A stretch of DNA of 64,000 nucleotides from an uncultured Phascolarctobacterium sp. (GTDB lineage Bacteria; Bacillota; Negativicutes; Acidaminococcales; Acidaminococcaceae): contig UQLS01000003.1 of the NCBI GenBank assembly GCA_900541915.1, forward strand, positions 62,001 to 126,000, written 5' to 3'. The notes beneath the pieces were generated by a model. The model was not told where the DNA came from. It saw only the letters and a program-made list of their open reading frames with translations, and made no database searches. Below are positions 8,785 through 16,090 of the stretch, piece after piece. Within the stretch, counting starts at the first letter, position 1. Each line of letters starts with the position of its first letter. The translations under genes were made by a program, and so were the position numbers.

Positions 8785-8812
8785 ATTATACATACTTGCA
8801 GCAAACCGTCAA
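8785..8812 (-). promoter_or_regulatory. Promoter of the queL-yhhQ operon
   Basis: Minus strand TTGACG (8812-8807) and TATAAT (8790-8785) with a 16-base spacer. It overlaps the 3' end of the upstream gene and would start transcripts near 8778, just before the riboswitch stem. Confidence 0.75.
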
Positions 8813-9075
8813 CTATGGTTATTAACTATCTCTGCCTTAAATACATTGATAGTATCGGGGTCAGGACAGCAAAAGCGTGCTGTTCCTGCTGCTTCGCCGG
8901 GAATGCTGCCGCCATAGCGCAGAATATCTATATAAGGAAAACCGGCATGCAAAGCCATGGGACAAATTTCACCGCGCTGCGTATCAAAATCAAAAGTATC
9001 GCCAACTTTATGACCGCGATGACAGCCACGGCAGCCCTTCTGCTCAATAATAGTAAGCTTAATTTTCGGCCGCAT
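8809..9075 (-). CDS. TIGR04076 family small cysteine-rich protein
   Basis: 88 aa. The pattern (KIKLTIIEQKGCRGCHRGHKVG..., then GEICPMALHAGFPYI and RFCCPDP) matches the TIGR04076 type: an N-terminal CxxC-like pair, a central Cys-Pro and a C-terminal CCP, suggesting a metal or redox site. Function is not established for the family. A GGGAGGAAGAATA ribosome site precedes the ATG. It lies 12 bases after the HD-domain gene on the same strand, so they probably share a transcript. Five to six cysteines in so small a protein are consistent with metal binding (inference). Confidence 0.75.
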   Translation of the reverse strand: MRPKIKLTIIEQKGCRGCHRGHKVGDTFDFDTQRGEICPMALHAGFPYIDILRYGGSIPGEAAGTARFCCPDPDTINVFKAEIVNNHS

Positions 9076-9087
9076 TATTCTTCCTCC

Positions 9088-9579
9088 CTATATTCCAAAC
9101 ATAGACTGCGCCATTTTAATACCTGTAGCAGTCTTAAAAATTTTACCTGTACATATTTTGATATTTTCTCGCGGCAGTTGGTCTTCATAAAAGTTTACCA
9201 GAAAATCTGCTTCAACTAAAATCTGATAATCCAGCCCATTAATATTATTATAGGTGTGATGGTGTCCCACTAAATAACAGATACGTTCTCTGTCTTCTTT
9301 GGCAAAACCGACGTCAAGCAATAATTTCTCCGCTGCCTGCGGACCTTCCTGCTCCTGAATCTTGCCGTCATTGCGTCCATATTTAGCTTCTCCCAGCTTA
9401 ATGCCGCAGTCATGCACCAGTGCCGCTGCTTCCAGCAAAGTCTGCGTATGTTCATCCAGCCCTTCTGCTCGGCCAATCAGTGATGCCAGACTGTGTACCT
9501 TGATAAAATGCTGGCAGCGCTTAGCATCACCGGCAAAATACTGCAGCATAACAAAATATAAAGTATCTATTTGTTTCAT
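9088..9579 (-). CDS. HD domain phosphohydrolase-like protein
   Basis: 163 aa, soluble. The metal-binding HD signature is visible: His at FIKVHSLA, HD at ALVHDCG, HH at YLVGHHHTYN and a later Asp at VEADFLVNF. HD proteins of this size hydrolyse nucleotides or other phosphoesters, but the substrate cannot be told here. It precedes the TIGR04076-type gene by 12 bases, so the two may act together. Start ATG at 9579 has only a modest upstream purine stretch. Confidence 0.82.
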   Translation of the reverse strand: MKQIDTLYFVMLQYFAGDAKRCQHFIKVHSLASLIGRAEGLDEHTQTLLEAAALVHDCGIKLGEAKYGRNDGKIQEQEGPQAAEKLLLDVGFAKEDRERICYLVGHHHTYNNINGLDYQILVEADFLVNFYEDQLPRENIKICTGKIFKTATGIKMAQSMFGI

Positions 9580-9658
9580 GCTATCCCCTCATTCTCGCAT
9601 AAATTTGCGTATATTATAGCACTTTAAATATTCATCTTACAAATATAACTATCCAAAC

Positions 9659-9685
9659 AAAAACGCCGCAGATTAACTGCGGCGC
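9659..9685 (-). terminator. Terminator after tRNA-Thr
   Basis: Minus-strand hairpin CGCCGCAG / CTGCGGCG with loop TTAAT followed by TTTTTG, 13 bases after the tRNA CCA end. Confidence 0.88.
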
Positions 9686-9697
9686 TGTTCCTTTATC

Positions 9698-9773
9698 TGG
9701 AGCTACTGACGGGACTCGAACCTGCGACCTGCTGATTACGAATCAGCTGCTCTACCAACTGAGCTACAGTAGC
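9698..9773 (-). tRNA. tRNA-Thr (anticodon CGT)
   Basis: 76 nt including encoded CCA. Acceptor stem GCTACTG/CAGTAGC, D arm with AGTTGGTA loop, anticodon stem GCTGA/TCAGC with loop TTCGTAA (anticodon CGT, positions 9740-9738), T arm with TTCGAGT loop. It starts 11 bases after the stop of the XRE repressor gene and no separate promoter is visible, so it may be processed from the repressor transcript. Confidence 0.95.
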
Positions 9774-9784
9774 ACATAGACCTA

Positions 9785-10153
9785 TTATGCTTTAGCTTTT
9801 TTAGTTCTTACTTTCTTGACGCTGTTAATGCCGGACTTTTTAATCACCTTAGCCAGCTCTGCAATAATATGCAGTTCATCTACAGTGCAGTCCTGCAAAA
9901 GCTCAGAAAGCTCATTGTGGAAAATCTTTTCGCTGCGATGAATATTATCACACAGCAGTTCATCCACAGATACATCTAAAACATTAGCTAAATGGATAAT
10001 GGTCGGCAGACCTAATTTGGTATTGCCGGTTTCGATGTTGCTGATATGCGGCGTAGACAATCCGGTAATCCTGGCAATGCTGCCCTGGGTTACACCTTTA
10101 CGCGTACGTGCCGCCTTTATCCTCACACCTATAGCCTTATAATCAATATCCAT
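9785..10153 (-). CDS. XRE-family transcriptional regulator
   Basis: About 122 aa. The N-terminal helix-turn-helix (IGVRIKAARTRKGVTQGSIA, then ITGLSTPHISNIETGNTKLG) is the Cro/CI type; the rest is a helical tail ending in basic KKVRTKKAKA. The promoter (TTGCAC, 17 bases, TATAAG) places transcription start near 10174, so the GTG at 10180 cannot be used. GGAGAGGG precedes both the GTG at 10159 and the ATG at 10153; I chose ATG. An inverted repeat inside the promoter suggests autorepression. tRNA-Thr follows within 11 bases. Target genes unknown. Confidence 0.85.
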   Translation of the reverse strand: MDIDYKAIGVRIKAARTRKGVTQGSIARITGLSTPHISNIETGNTKLGLPTIIHLANVLDVSVDELLCDNIHRSEKIFHNELSELLQDCTVDELHIIAELAKVIKKSGINSVKKVRTKKAKA

Positions 10154-10180
10154 CTTCACTAAACCCTCTCCTTCAATCAC

Positions 10181-10209
10181 CTTATATACTGCACATAAAC
10201 CCAGTGCAA
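10181..10209 (-). promoter_or_regulatory. Promoter and likely operator of the XRE gene
   Basis: Minus strand TTGCAC (10209-10204) and TATAAG (10186-10181), spacer 17. The spacer contains an inverted repeat TGCAC-N9-GTGCA spanning 10208-10190, placed where a bound repressor would block polymerase. Confidence 0.65.
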
Positions 10210-10292
10210 TACACGTCAGTATTAGATATTATATCCGAAAAACTTATTTAAGGCAAGGGCTTAACTTGGGTAATTTATACATTGCAGATAAT

Positions 10293-11570
10293 TTATTTTC
10301 TCAGCAGCGGTACGGTTAAACTGCCTTGCGGCATAAGGATAATCTTGTAATCGCTGCCTACATATTTTTCTGCCAGCTTAATAGCTTCGTCAACATTATC
10401 CACTGCTTCAAAGAGCAGATCACTGGCAATCTTTTTATTTAAGGCAGAAACAAGAATAAACTTTGCCTTCTTCATCAGCCTGGTAATGGCAAAAGCCTTA
10501 TGCGCACCGATAACGAAGTTCTTTTCCAGCTGCGCTTTAATAGCATCCGGCGACGGATGTTCCTGCAGAGCTTTCTCCAAAGCTGCACTGCCGCTGCCTT
10601 CCTCACATTCGCCGATGATAATAACTACGCCGCCATCTTTTACTGCACACCAGGCATTGTCCATAGTTTTCTGCAGCTGATAAACATTGATGTCTTTAGG
10701 ATAACCGCCGCAGCTGGCGATAACGATATCAGCCGGAGCATCAATTTCTACACCATATACCTTATCAACAAACTTGCAGGCTTCCAGATGCGCTTTTTCC
10801 CAATCACCGGCGAAAATCTTCAAAAACTGTTTTTTAGCGTCAAGTATAGCGTTAAACAGGAACATTCTGTGCTCTTTGGCAAAAAGGCGCACACCTTCCA
10901 TTTGGTCTTCATAAACAGGATTTCCGTGCAATTTACCCAGCTGTGCATCGGGGCTCATCATCAAGCTGTGGTTGCGTCTGATGGTTTCCATCGCAGCCAC
11001 ACCCGGCAAAACAGCTTTGCGTCCGCCGCCAAAACCACTGAAGAAGTGATGCACGATAGTTCCAGTCATAATAACAAGGTCTACATCACAAATCAGCTTA
11101 TTAAGCCATACGGGCGTGCCAAAAGAAGTTTCTCCAAAATATTCAAAATTCTCCTGCTTATTGCAGTCGCTGTTATACATGGGCAGTCTTTTAGCAACGT
11201 CTTCTCCTACGGCTTCAATCATTTCCTCCTGCGTCATCTTGCGGTGCGTGCCAAGAGCAAAAACAATACGCATATCTTCATCTTTGATGCCCATTTTATT
11301 AAGCTCTTCCACCAAGATGGGCATAAAGTCATGACTGTTGGCAACACGGGTAGGGTCGTTACAAATAAAAGCAACCTTCTGCCCCGGCTGCAGCAATTCA
11401 TTGAGCGGCTTACTGTCAATCGGATGATAGATAGCATCCAAAACAGCCTGTTTTAAATCAGTCAGCGGCGCCATTTCTGCTACCTTGATTTCTGCCATAA
11501 CTTTTTCCTGCTCCAAGGAAAAATCCTTGTAGCCATGTCCGTATTTATAGGAATAATCTGCTCGTGTCAT
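10293..11570 (-). CDS. larA: LarA-family (lactate racemase-like) protein
   Basis: 425 aa, the usual LarA length. LarA racemises lactate with a nickel-pincer nucleotide cofactor. The catalytic and metal-ligand motifs are present: GTHR (His of the 108 type), HHFFSGFGGGRKAVLPG (His and Lys of the 174/184 type) and RRNHSLM (His of the 200 type). The cofactor genes larB, larC and larE are not in this window, so the cofactor must be made elsewhere or the substrate may differ, as in other LarA homologues acting on 2-hydroxy acids. GGGGGTGTTAAA precedes the ATG. Neighbours (XRE regulator, DMT exporter) give no substrate hint. Confidence 0.85.
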   Translation of the reverse strand: MTRADYSYKYGHGYKDFSLEQEKVMAEIKVAEMAPLTDLKQAVLDAIYHPIDSKPLNELLQPGQKVAFICNDPTRVANSHDFMPILVEELNKMGIKDEDMRIVFALGTHRKMTQEEMIEAVGEDVAKRLPMYNSDCNKQENFEYFGETSFGTPVWLNKLICDVDLVIMTGTIVHHFFSGFGGGRKAVLPGVAAMETIRRNHSLMMSPDAQLGKLHGNPVYEDQMEGVRLFAKEHRMFLFNAILDAKKQFLKIFAGDWEKAHLEACKFVDKVYGVEIDAPADIVIASCGGYPKDINVYQLQKTMDNAWCAVKDGGVVIIIGECEEGSGSAALEKALQEHPSPDAIKAQLEKNFVIGAHKAFAITRLMKKAKFILVSALNKKIASDLLFEAVDNVDEAIKLAEKYVGSDYKIILMPQGSLTVPLLRK

Positions 11571-11635
11571 TTTAACACCCCCATAAACTTCTTGCTAATT
11601 TTATTTTAGCACAAAGCCTCCTGTTTGGGGAGTTG

Positions 11636-12520
11636 CTATTTTTTCGGCAGCGAAAGCATCAGTACCGTAAAGATAATGCAGCCCATGCCAATTAAGTCTT
11701 CCATAGTCAATACTGTTCCCAAAAGCACAACTACAGCAATAATAGATGCCAGCGGTTCTGCACAGGAAATAAGGCTGGCTTTAGTCGGCCCTACTATTTT
11801 CAGTCCTGCCAGATACAAGCTGTAGCTGGCAATGGTCGCACCAAAAAGCAGATATAAAAACGCCAGTACAGCATGATTATCCCAACCTGTCGGCAGTGCA
11901 ACAGGATTGCGGAAAAATACCAGGCCCAAGCCTGACAAAAGCTGACCCCAGCCGATAACTACCGTAGACGGATATTTTTTTAAAAGCTCTGCCGGCATCA
12001 CCGTATAGTAAGCATAAGCTATTGCTGAGTAAATACCCACTGCCAAAGCTGCCGGCGACAGAACTACCTTATCAAGATTTCCATGGGTAGAAATCAGAAA
12101 TACGCCTGCTACAGCAAAAAAGATACCAAGAAATTCTCGGCCTTCCGGCAGAGATTTTTTCTTTATAGACATCCACAGCATAACAAATACGGGAGCCATA
12201 TACTGCAGCACCGTAGCTGTCGCCGCATTGCACAGAGAAATAGTATGATAAAATCCCAGCTGTGCCCCCAGTACACCGATAAAAGAAAAAGCGACTATTG
12301 CTTTTAAGTCTTCACGCAAAATGCGAAATACATCCTGCTTCTGCATCAGCTTGGCAAACAGCAAGAATAAAAATCCGGCAATAATCTGGCGCACCATTAC
12401 CAGCCAGACAGCATCCGCATGGTAGTTCTGAAAAAGATACTGACCTGCCACACCGCCCATACCCCAGGCAGTTGCAGCAGCTACAATCAATAATACTCCG
12501 CGCAAAAATCTTTGCTTCAT
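11636..12520 (-). CDS. DMT superfamily (EamA) transporter
   Basis: About 294 aa, ten predicted membrane helices in two homologous EamA halves: first GVLLIVAAATAWGMGGVAGQ, second from about AVGIYSAIAYAYYTVMP, with the C-terminal LASIIAVVVLLGTVLTMEDLIG. Members export amino acids or metabolites; the substrate cannot be told. I chose the ATG at 12520, preceded by AGGAG 11 bases away; the frame extends upstream to 12577 but through the region of the antiporter-operon terminator. Only 65 bases separate it from the LarA gene, so they may be co-transcribed. Confidence 0.85.
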   Translation of the reverse strand: MKQRFLRGVLLIVAAATAWGMGGVAGQYLFQNYHADAVWLVMVRQIIAGFLFLLFAKLMQKQDVFRILREDLKAIVAFSFIGVLGAQLGFYHTISLCNAATATVLQYMAPVFVMLWMSIKKKSLPEGREFLGIFFAVAGVFLISTHGNLDKVVLSPAALAVGIYSAIAYAYYTVMPAELLKKYPSTVVIGWGQLLSGLGLVFFRNPVALPTGWDNHAVLAFLYLLFGATIASYSLYLAGLKIVGPTKASLISCAEPLASIIAVVVLLGTVLTMEDLIGMGCIIFTVLMLSLPKK

Positions 12521-12578
12521 TATTTTTGCTTCTCCTGTCATAAATTTTTTCGTAAAGCATAAAATATCTAAAGACAAA

Positions 12579-12609
12579 TAAACGGCTGCCTGAAAAGACA
12601 GCCGTATTT
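12579..12609 (-). terminator. Terminator of the Mrp/Mbh antiporter operon
   Basis: Minus-strand hairpin CGGCTG / CAGCCG (12604-12599 with 12588-12583) and a following T-rich stretch, directly after the last operon gene. Confidence 0.75.
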
Positions 12610-12616
12610 TTGCTTC

Positions 12617-14356
12617 CTACATGGAAGTTACAAAATAGCCAATAGCAAAAGTGAGTACCGTCAGCGTAATCATCATCGGATCAGCAATGGAAGTGCGGTA
12701 GTTTTCCGGATTATATTTCTTATTTACACGGAAAGGCCGCGCATCTAAGAACTCCATAGGATTGGAGGTAAGCTCCATAAATTTCTCGTAAAGAATATTC
12801 CAGGCTGAACCAAGCGCACTGCAAAGCGCGCAGAAAATGAAACTGCACTCACGAATAACACCGCTGAAAGGTTTGCGATAAAACCAGTCGGTATCCAAAG
12901 AAAGCGCTGTATGCGGCTCCATCTTAGGCAGATACATCATAAACGGAATCATCGTCATGCCCAGCATCTGCACGTACTGCAGAATATGTTCTGCTGTAAA
13001 CGGATGATAAGCCGGCGCATCAAAGGGCAGATAACGGTATAAAAAGTCGGGATAAACGCCATACATAAAGCAGAAGAAAGCACCCAGACCCATACCAACA
13101 TACATATTCTTCGGCAGTTCCTGCTTGATTTCCACTTCTTTATCAGTTTTTCGCAGGAAGATAAAATAACCCATCTTGAGTGTTATGGACAAGAAAGTAC
13201 CGACACTGGCAAGCTCCAGCAGATTAAAGATTGCATCGTGCCCAGCCAGCTGCGCTGCGCTTACAGTGATGGTCTTACTGATAAAACCGTTGAAAAACGG
13301 TATACCGGAAATGGAGAACGCTGCAATAAAGAAGCATACAGTTACGAACGGCATTTTTTTGGCAAGTCCGCCAATTTGATTAATTTTTCTGATACCAGTT
13401 GCATAAATAATAGCACCTGCACACATAAAGAGCAGTGATTTATACAGAATATGAGAAAAAGCATGTGCTGTTGCACCATTAAGTGCCATAGCCGTACCAA
13501 TACCAGCACCAGCTACCATAAAGCCTACCTGGCTGATGATATGGTAACCAAGCAGGCGGCGCATATCATTTTCCATTACTGCATAGCAAGCTCCGTACAG
13601 CGCCATGAAAGCACCAATACCCATGAGGAAATATTCACCGGCAAAAATACGAATCAGACAATATACAGCAACCTTAGTGGTAAATGAGCTTAAAAATACA
13701 CTGCCGGTAATCGTACCTTCCGGATAAGCATCTACCAACCAAGCATTAAGAGGCGGAATTGCAGCATTAACTGCTACACCAATAAGGATGAGCCAAAACG
13801 CATAATCATGTGCACCACTGGCCAGATTACTGATGAGCGCTTCACCGTCACTTAATTTTAAGAAGATACCGGCCAGCAGCATATTGCCGCCAAACATATG
13901 CACTAAAAGATATCTGAAACCTGCTCTGCGGGACGCAGGAGTCTTACGGCACCAGATTAAAAACAGGGAAGTAATTGCCAGCATTTCCCAGAAGAAAATC
14001 ATGGTCAGCCAATCTTTTGCTAAAGTTACACCTATGGCACAACCAGCATACGACATAGAGCAAAGAGCTTCCATCCTGTTTTCATTATGAGCAGAATAAA
14101 TACCGCCGATAGCAGCCATTAAAGCAAAGATAAAGGTAAAAATCCAGCTAAGCTTATCGACAAAAATTACGCCAAGCTTATAGTCATTAACAAAGCTCAA
14201 ACTGATATCTGTACCAACAGGCAGCTGCCAAACAGCATACAGAGCAAACAGCGGACCGCAGGCTAAAAATACTTTTCGCAGCGCTTTAGGAACAAGCATT
14301 GCCAAAAAGCCTACACATATTAGAATCAGACCTGGGTGAAGAATTCCGTCAATCAT
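12617..14356 (-). CDS. Antiporter-like subunit, NuoL/HyfB/MrpA type (third in operon)
   Basis: About 579 aa, roughly 14 to 16 membrane helices. It has the proton-translocation fold shared by complex I NuoL/M/N and Mrp antiporters: Glu in IFFWEMLAITSL (TM5), a discontinuous helix around IPPLNAWLVDAYPEGTITGS, Lys in SSFTTKVAVYCLIR and His in HAFSHILYKSLLF. The C-terminal part is extended with two more helices and a hydrophilic segment, as in MrpA/NuoL-like members. The ATG at 14356 has GAGG 8 bases upstream; the longer frame to 14392 is less likely. It overlaps the 78-aa gene upstream by 8 bases, showing coupling. It is the last gene of the operon. Confidence 0.88.
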   Translation of the reverse strand: MIDGILHPGLILICVGFLAMLVPKALRKVFLACGPLFALYAVWQLPVGTDISLSFVNDYKLGVIFVDKLSWIFTFIFALMAAIGGIYSAHNENRMEALCSMSYAGCAIGVTLAKDWLTMIFFWEMLAITSLFLIWCRKTPASRRAGFRYLLVHMFGGNMLLAGIFLKLSDGEALISNLASGAHDYAFWLILIGVAVNAAIPPLNAWLVDAYPEGTITGSVFLSSFTTKVAVYCLIRIFAGEYFLMGIGAFMALYGACYAVMENDMRRLLGYHIISQVGFMVAGAGIGTAMALNGATAHAFSHILYKSLLFMCAGAIIYATGIRKINQIGGLAKKMPFVTVCFFIAAFSISGIPFFNGFISKTITVSAAQLAGHDAIFNLLELASVGTFLSITLKMGYFIFLRKTDKEVEIKQELPKNMYVGMGLGAFFCFMYGVYPDFLYRYLPFDAPAYHPFTAEHILQYVQMLGMTMIPFMMYLPKMEPHTALSLDTDWFYRKPFSGVIRECSFIFCALCSALGSAWNILYEKFMELTSNPMEFLDARPFRVNKKYNPENYRTSIADPMMITLTVLTFAIGYFVTSM

Positions 14357-14585
14357 TATCGTCACCTCTGTCATCATAATAATTTTCATCACGCTGCAAA
14401 AGCGGCGCCATCAAGAGCTTAGCAACAATTATCAGCACCCAGCAGCCAACAAAGCCAAAGAAAATATTGTACCCAAACGGCAAAGGCCACCAAGACGGAC
14501 TGTGCAGATGTATGCCAAATAATTCTGCAGCTGCAGAAATCAGAAGAATAACGGCAACTAAAATATAAACCGATTTTTCAGTCAT
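14349..14585 (-). CDS. Small two-helix membrane protein of the antiporter operon
   Basis: 78 aa, two hydrophobic helices (about residues 4-22 and 36-57) and an acidic Asp-rich tail. I do not recognise a named family. The start at 14585 is preceded by GGGAGG 9 bases upstream and overlaps the previous stop (TAATG); its end overlaps the next gene by 8 bases. Such tight coupling between two antiporter-like subunits suggests a structural subunit joining them, but that is inference. Confidence 0.78.
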   Translation of the reverse strand: MTEKSVYILVAVILLISAAAELFGIHLHSPSWWPLPFGYNIFFGFVGCWVLIIVAKLLMAPLLQRDENYYDDRGDDND

Positions 14586-16090
14586 TACAGCCATCCTCCC
14601 GTCCATCCGGCACAAATAGCCTCAGAAGCCATTGTTGCCAATTCATAGAAATGCGGATAAATATCAGGCATAATACCAAGAATAACAGCCATTGCAGTAG
14701 TAATACAGATAGGTATCAGCATCCTGTAGCTTACTGCACCATATTCACGGATAGCTTCGTGGGGATCCTTTTTCAGATAAGCCATCTGGCATACCGGCAG
14801 CAAATAAGCAGCTGCTAAAAGAGCACTGGCAACCCATACCAGTACATACAACGGCTTGCCTGCCTGCAAAGCACCCAAAGCTAAATTCCATTTACTGATA
14901 AAACCTACCAAAAACGGCATACCGGCAATACCCAGCGAAGCAATGGTAAAGCAGGCCATAGTGACAGGCAGCTTTTTGCCTATGCCATACAATTCACTGA
15001 TATTATTGCGGTGGGTACGGGCAATTATCAAACCGGCACACATAAAGAGGGTAATCTTCATTACCGCATGAGCAACAAGATGCAGATACGCACCTTTAAT
15101 GCTCAAAGGAGAAAGCAGTGCCGCACCTAAGACAATATAGGAAAGCTGTCCGATAGTGGAAAAAGCAAGGCGTCGTTTTAAATGATCCTGACGCAAGGCA
15201 ATAAGTGAAGAAATCAAGATACTGGAAGCAGCCGCCCAGGCGAGTGCATCAACAGTACCTATCTCTGCCAGCAGTTTCGGACCGAAGACAAAGCCGATGA
15301 CGCGCAGCACGCAGAAAACACCGGTTTTAACAACAGCTACAGCATGGAGCAATGCACTGACAGGAGTCGGTGCAATCATTGCTGCAGGCAGCCAGCCATG
15401 CAGAGGCATTACCGCAGCTTTTACGGAACCAGCCAAAATCATCAGTACGAAGATAGCCTGCAATACCCAGCGCGGAGCCATCTCGGTTGTCAGGAAACCA
15501 CCGGGGGTAAAGTCCATAGTACCGGAAATACAGTAAACTGCTACGATACCTGCCAGGAACAGCTGACCAGAAATCAATGTGTAAATTAAATATTTACGGC
15601 TGGCCATAAGCGCTTCTTCATTACGCTTATGTAATACCAGAGGATAACTTGCCAAGGTCAGTAATTCGTAGAACATGAAAAAAGTCAGCAGGTTTGCTGC
15701 CATGGCGATACCCATGACAGAGCTCATGCAGATAGCAAAAGCAGCAAAATAACCAGTCTGTTCTTTTTCATTGTTGCAGCGCATATAACCGATGGAATAG
15801 AAATTCATCGGTACCCATAACATGGAAGCCAGCACAGCGAAAATCATGCCAGCCGGGTCTGTGCGCAGCGTAAGTCCAACAGTATCAGTAATCTGGCACA
15901 GTGTCCATTCATAATAATTCCCATCTAATACAGCCGGCAGCATGGAAAGGATAATACCAAATTTAACAACTGAAGCAATAGCACTCCAAGTTTCACGCAG
16001 GTTTGGATATTTACGGCTGAAAGCAATTAAAACAGCTGCCAGAAAAGATACACCAACCGCCAGAAATGGTCTGCAGTCTATAATAGTCAT
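14585..16090 (-). CDS. Antiporter-like subunit, NuoM/MrpD type (second copy)
   Basis: 501 aa with about 14 membrane helices. Conserved ion-path residues: Glu in FFMFYELLTLASYPL, Lys after AGSVKAAVMPLHGWLPAAM, and the HAVAVVKTGVFCVLR helix with His and Lys. It overlaps the upstream MrpD gene by 4 bases. It is a paralogue of the 16087 gene rather than a duplicate, since the two differ throughout. A second D-type subunit is not part of the standard seven-gene Mrp system. Confidence 0.9.
   Translation of the reverse strand: MTIIDCRPFLAVGVSFLAAVLIAFSRKYPNLRETWSAIASVVKFGIILSMLPAVLDGNYYEWTLCQITDTVGLTLRTDPAGMIFAVLASMLWVPMNFYSIGYMRCNNEKEQTGYFAAFAICMSSVMGIAMAANLLTFFMFYELLTLASYPLVLHKRNEEALMASRKYLIYTLISGQLFLAGIVAVYCISGTMDFTPGGFLTTEMAPRWVLQAIFVLMILAGSVKAAVMPLHGWLPAAMIAPTPVSALLHAVAVVKTGVFCVLRVIGFVFGPKLLAEIGTVDALAWAAASSILISSLIALRQDHLKRRLAFSTIGQLSYIVLGAALLSPLSIKGAYLHLVAHAVMKITLFMCAGLIIARTHRNNISELYGIGKKLPVTMACFTIASLGIAGMPFLVGFISKWNLALGALQAGKPLYVLVWVASALLAAAYLLPVCQMAYLKKDPHEAIREYGAVSYRMLIPICITTAMAVILGIMPDIYPHFYELATMASEAICAGWTGGWL

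Noticed and set aside
10500..11456. Plus-strand frame (318 aa) opposite larA
   Set aside because: Shadow frame with no family motif and no ribosome site.
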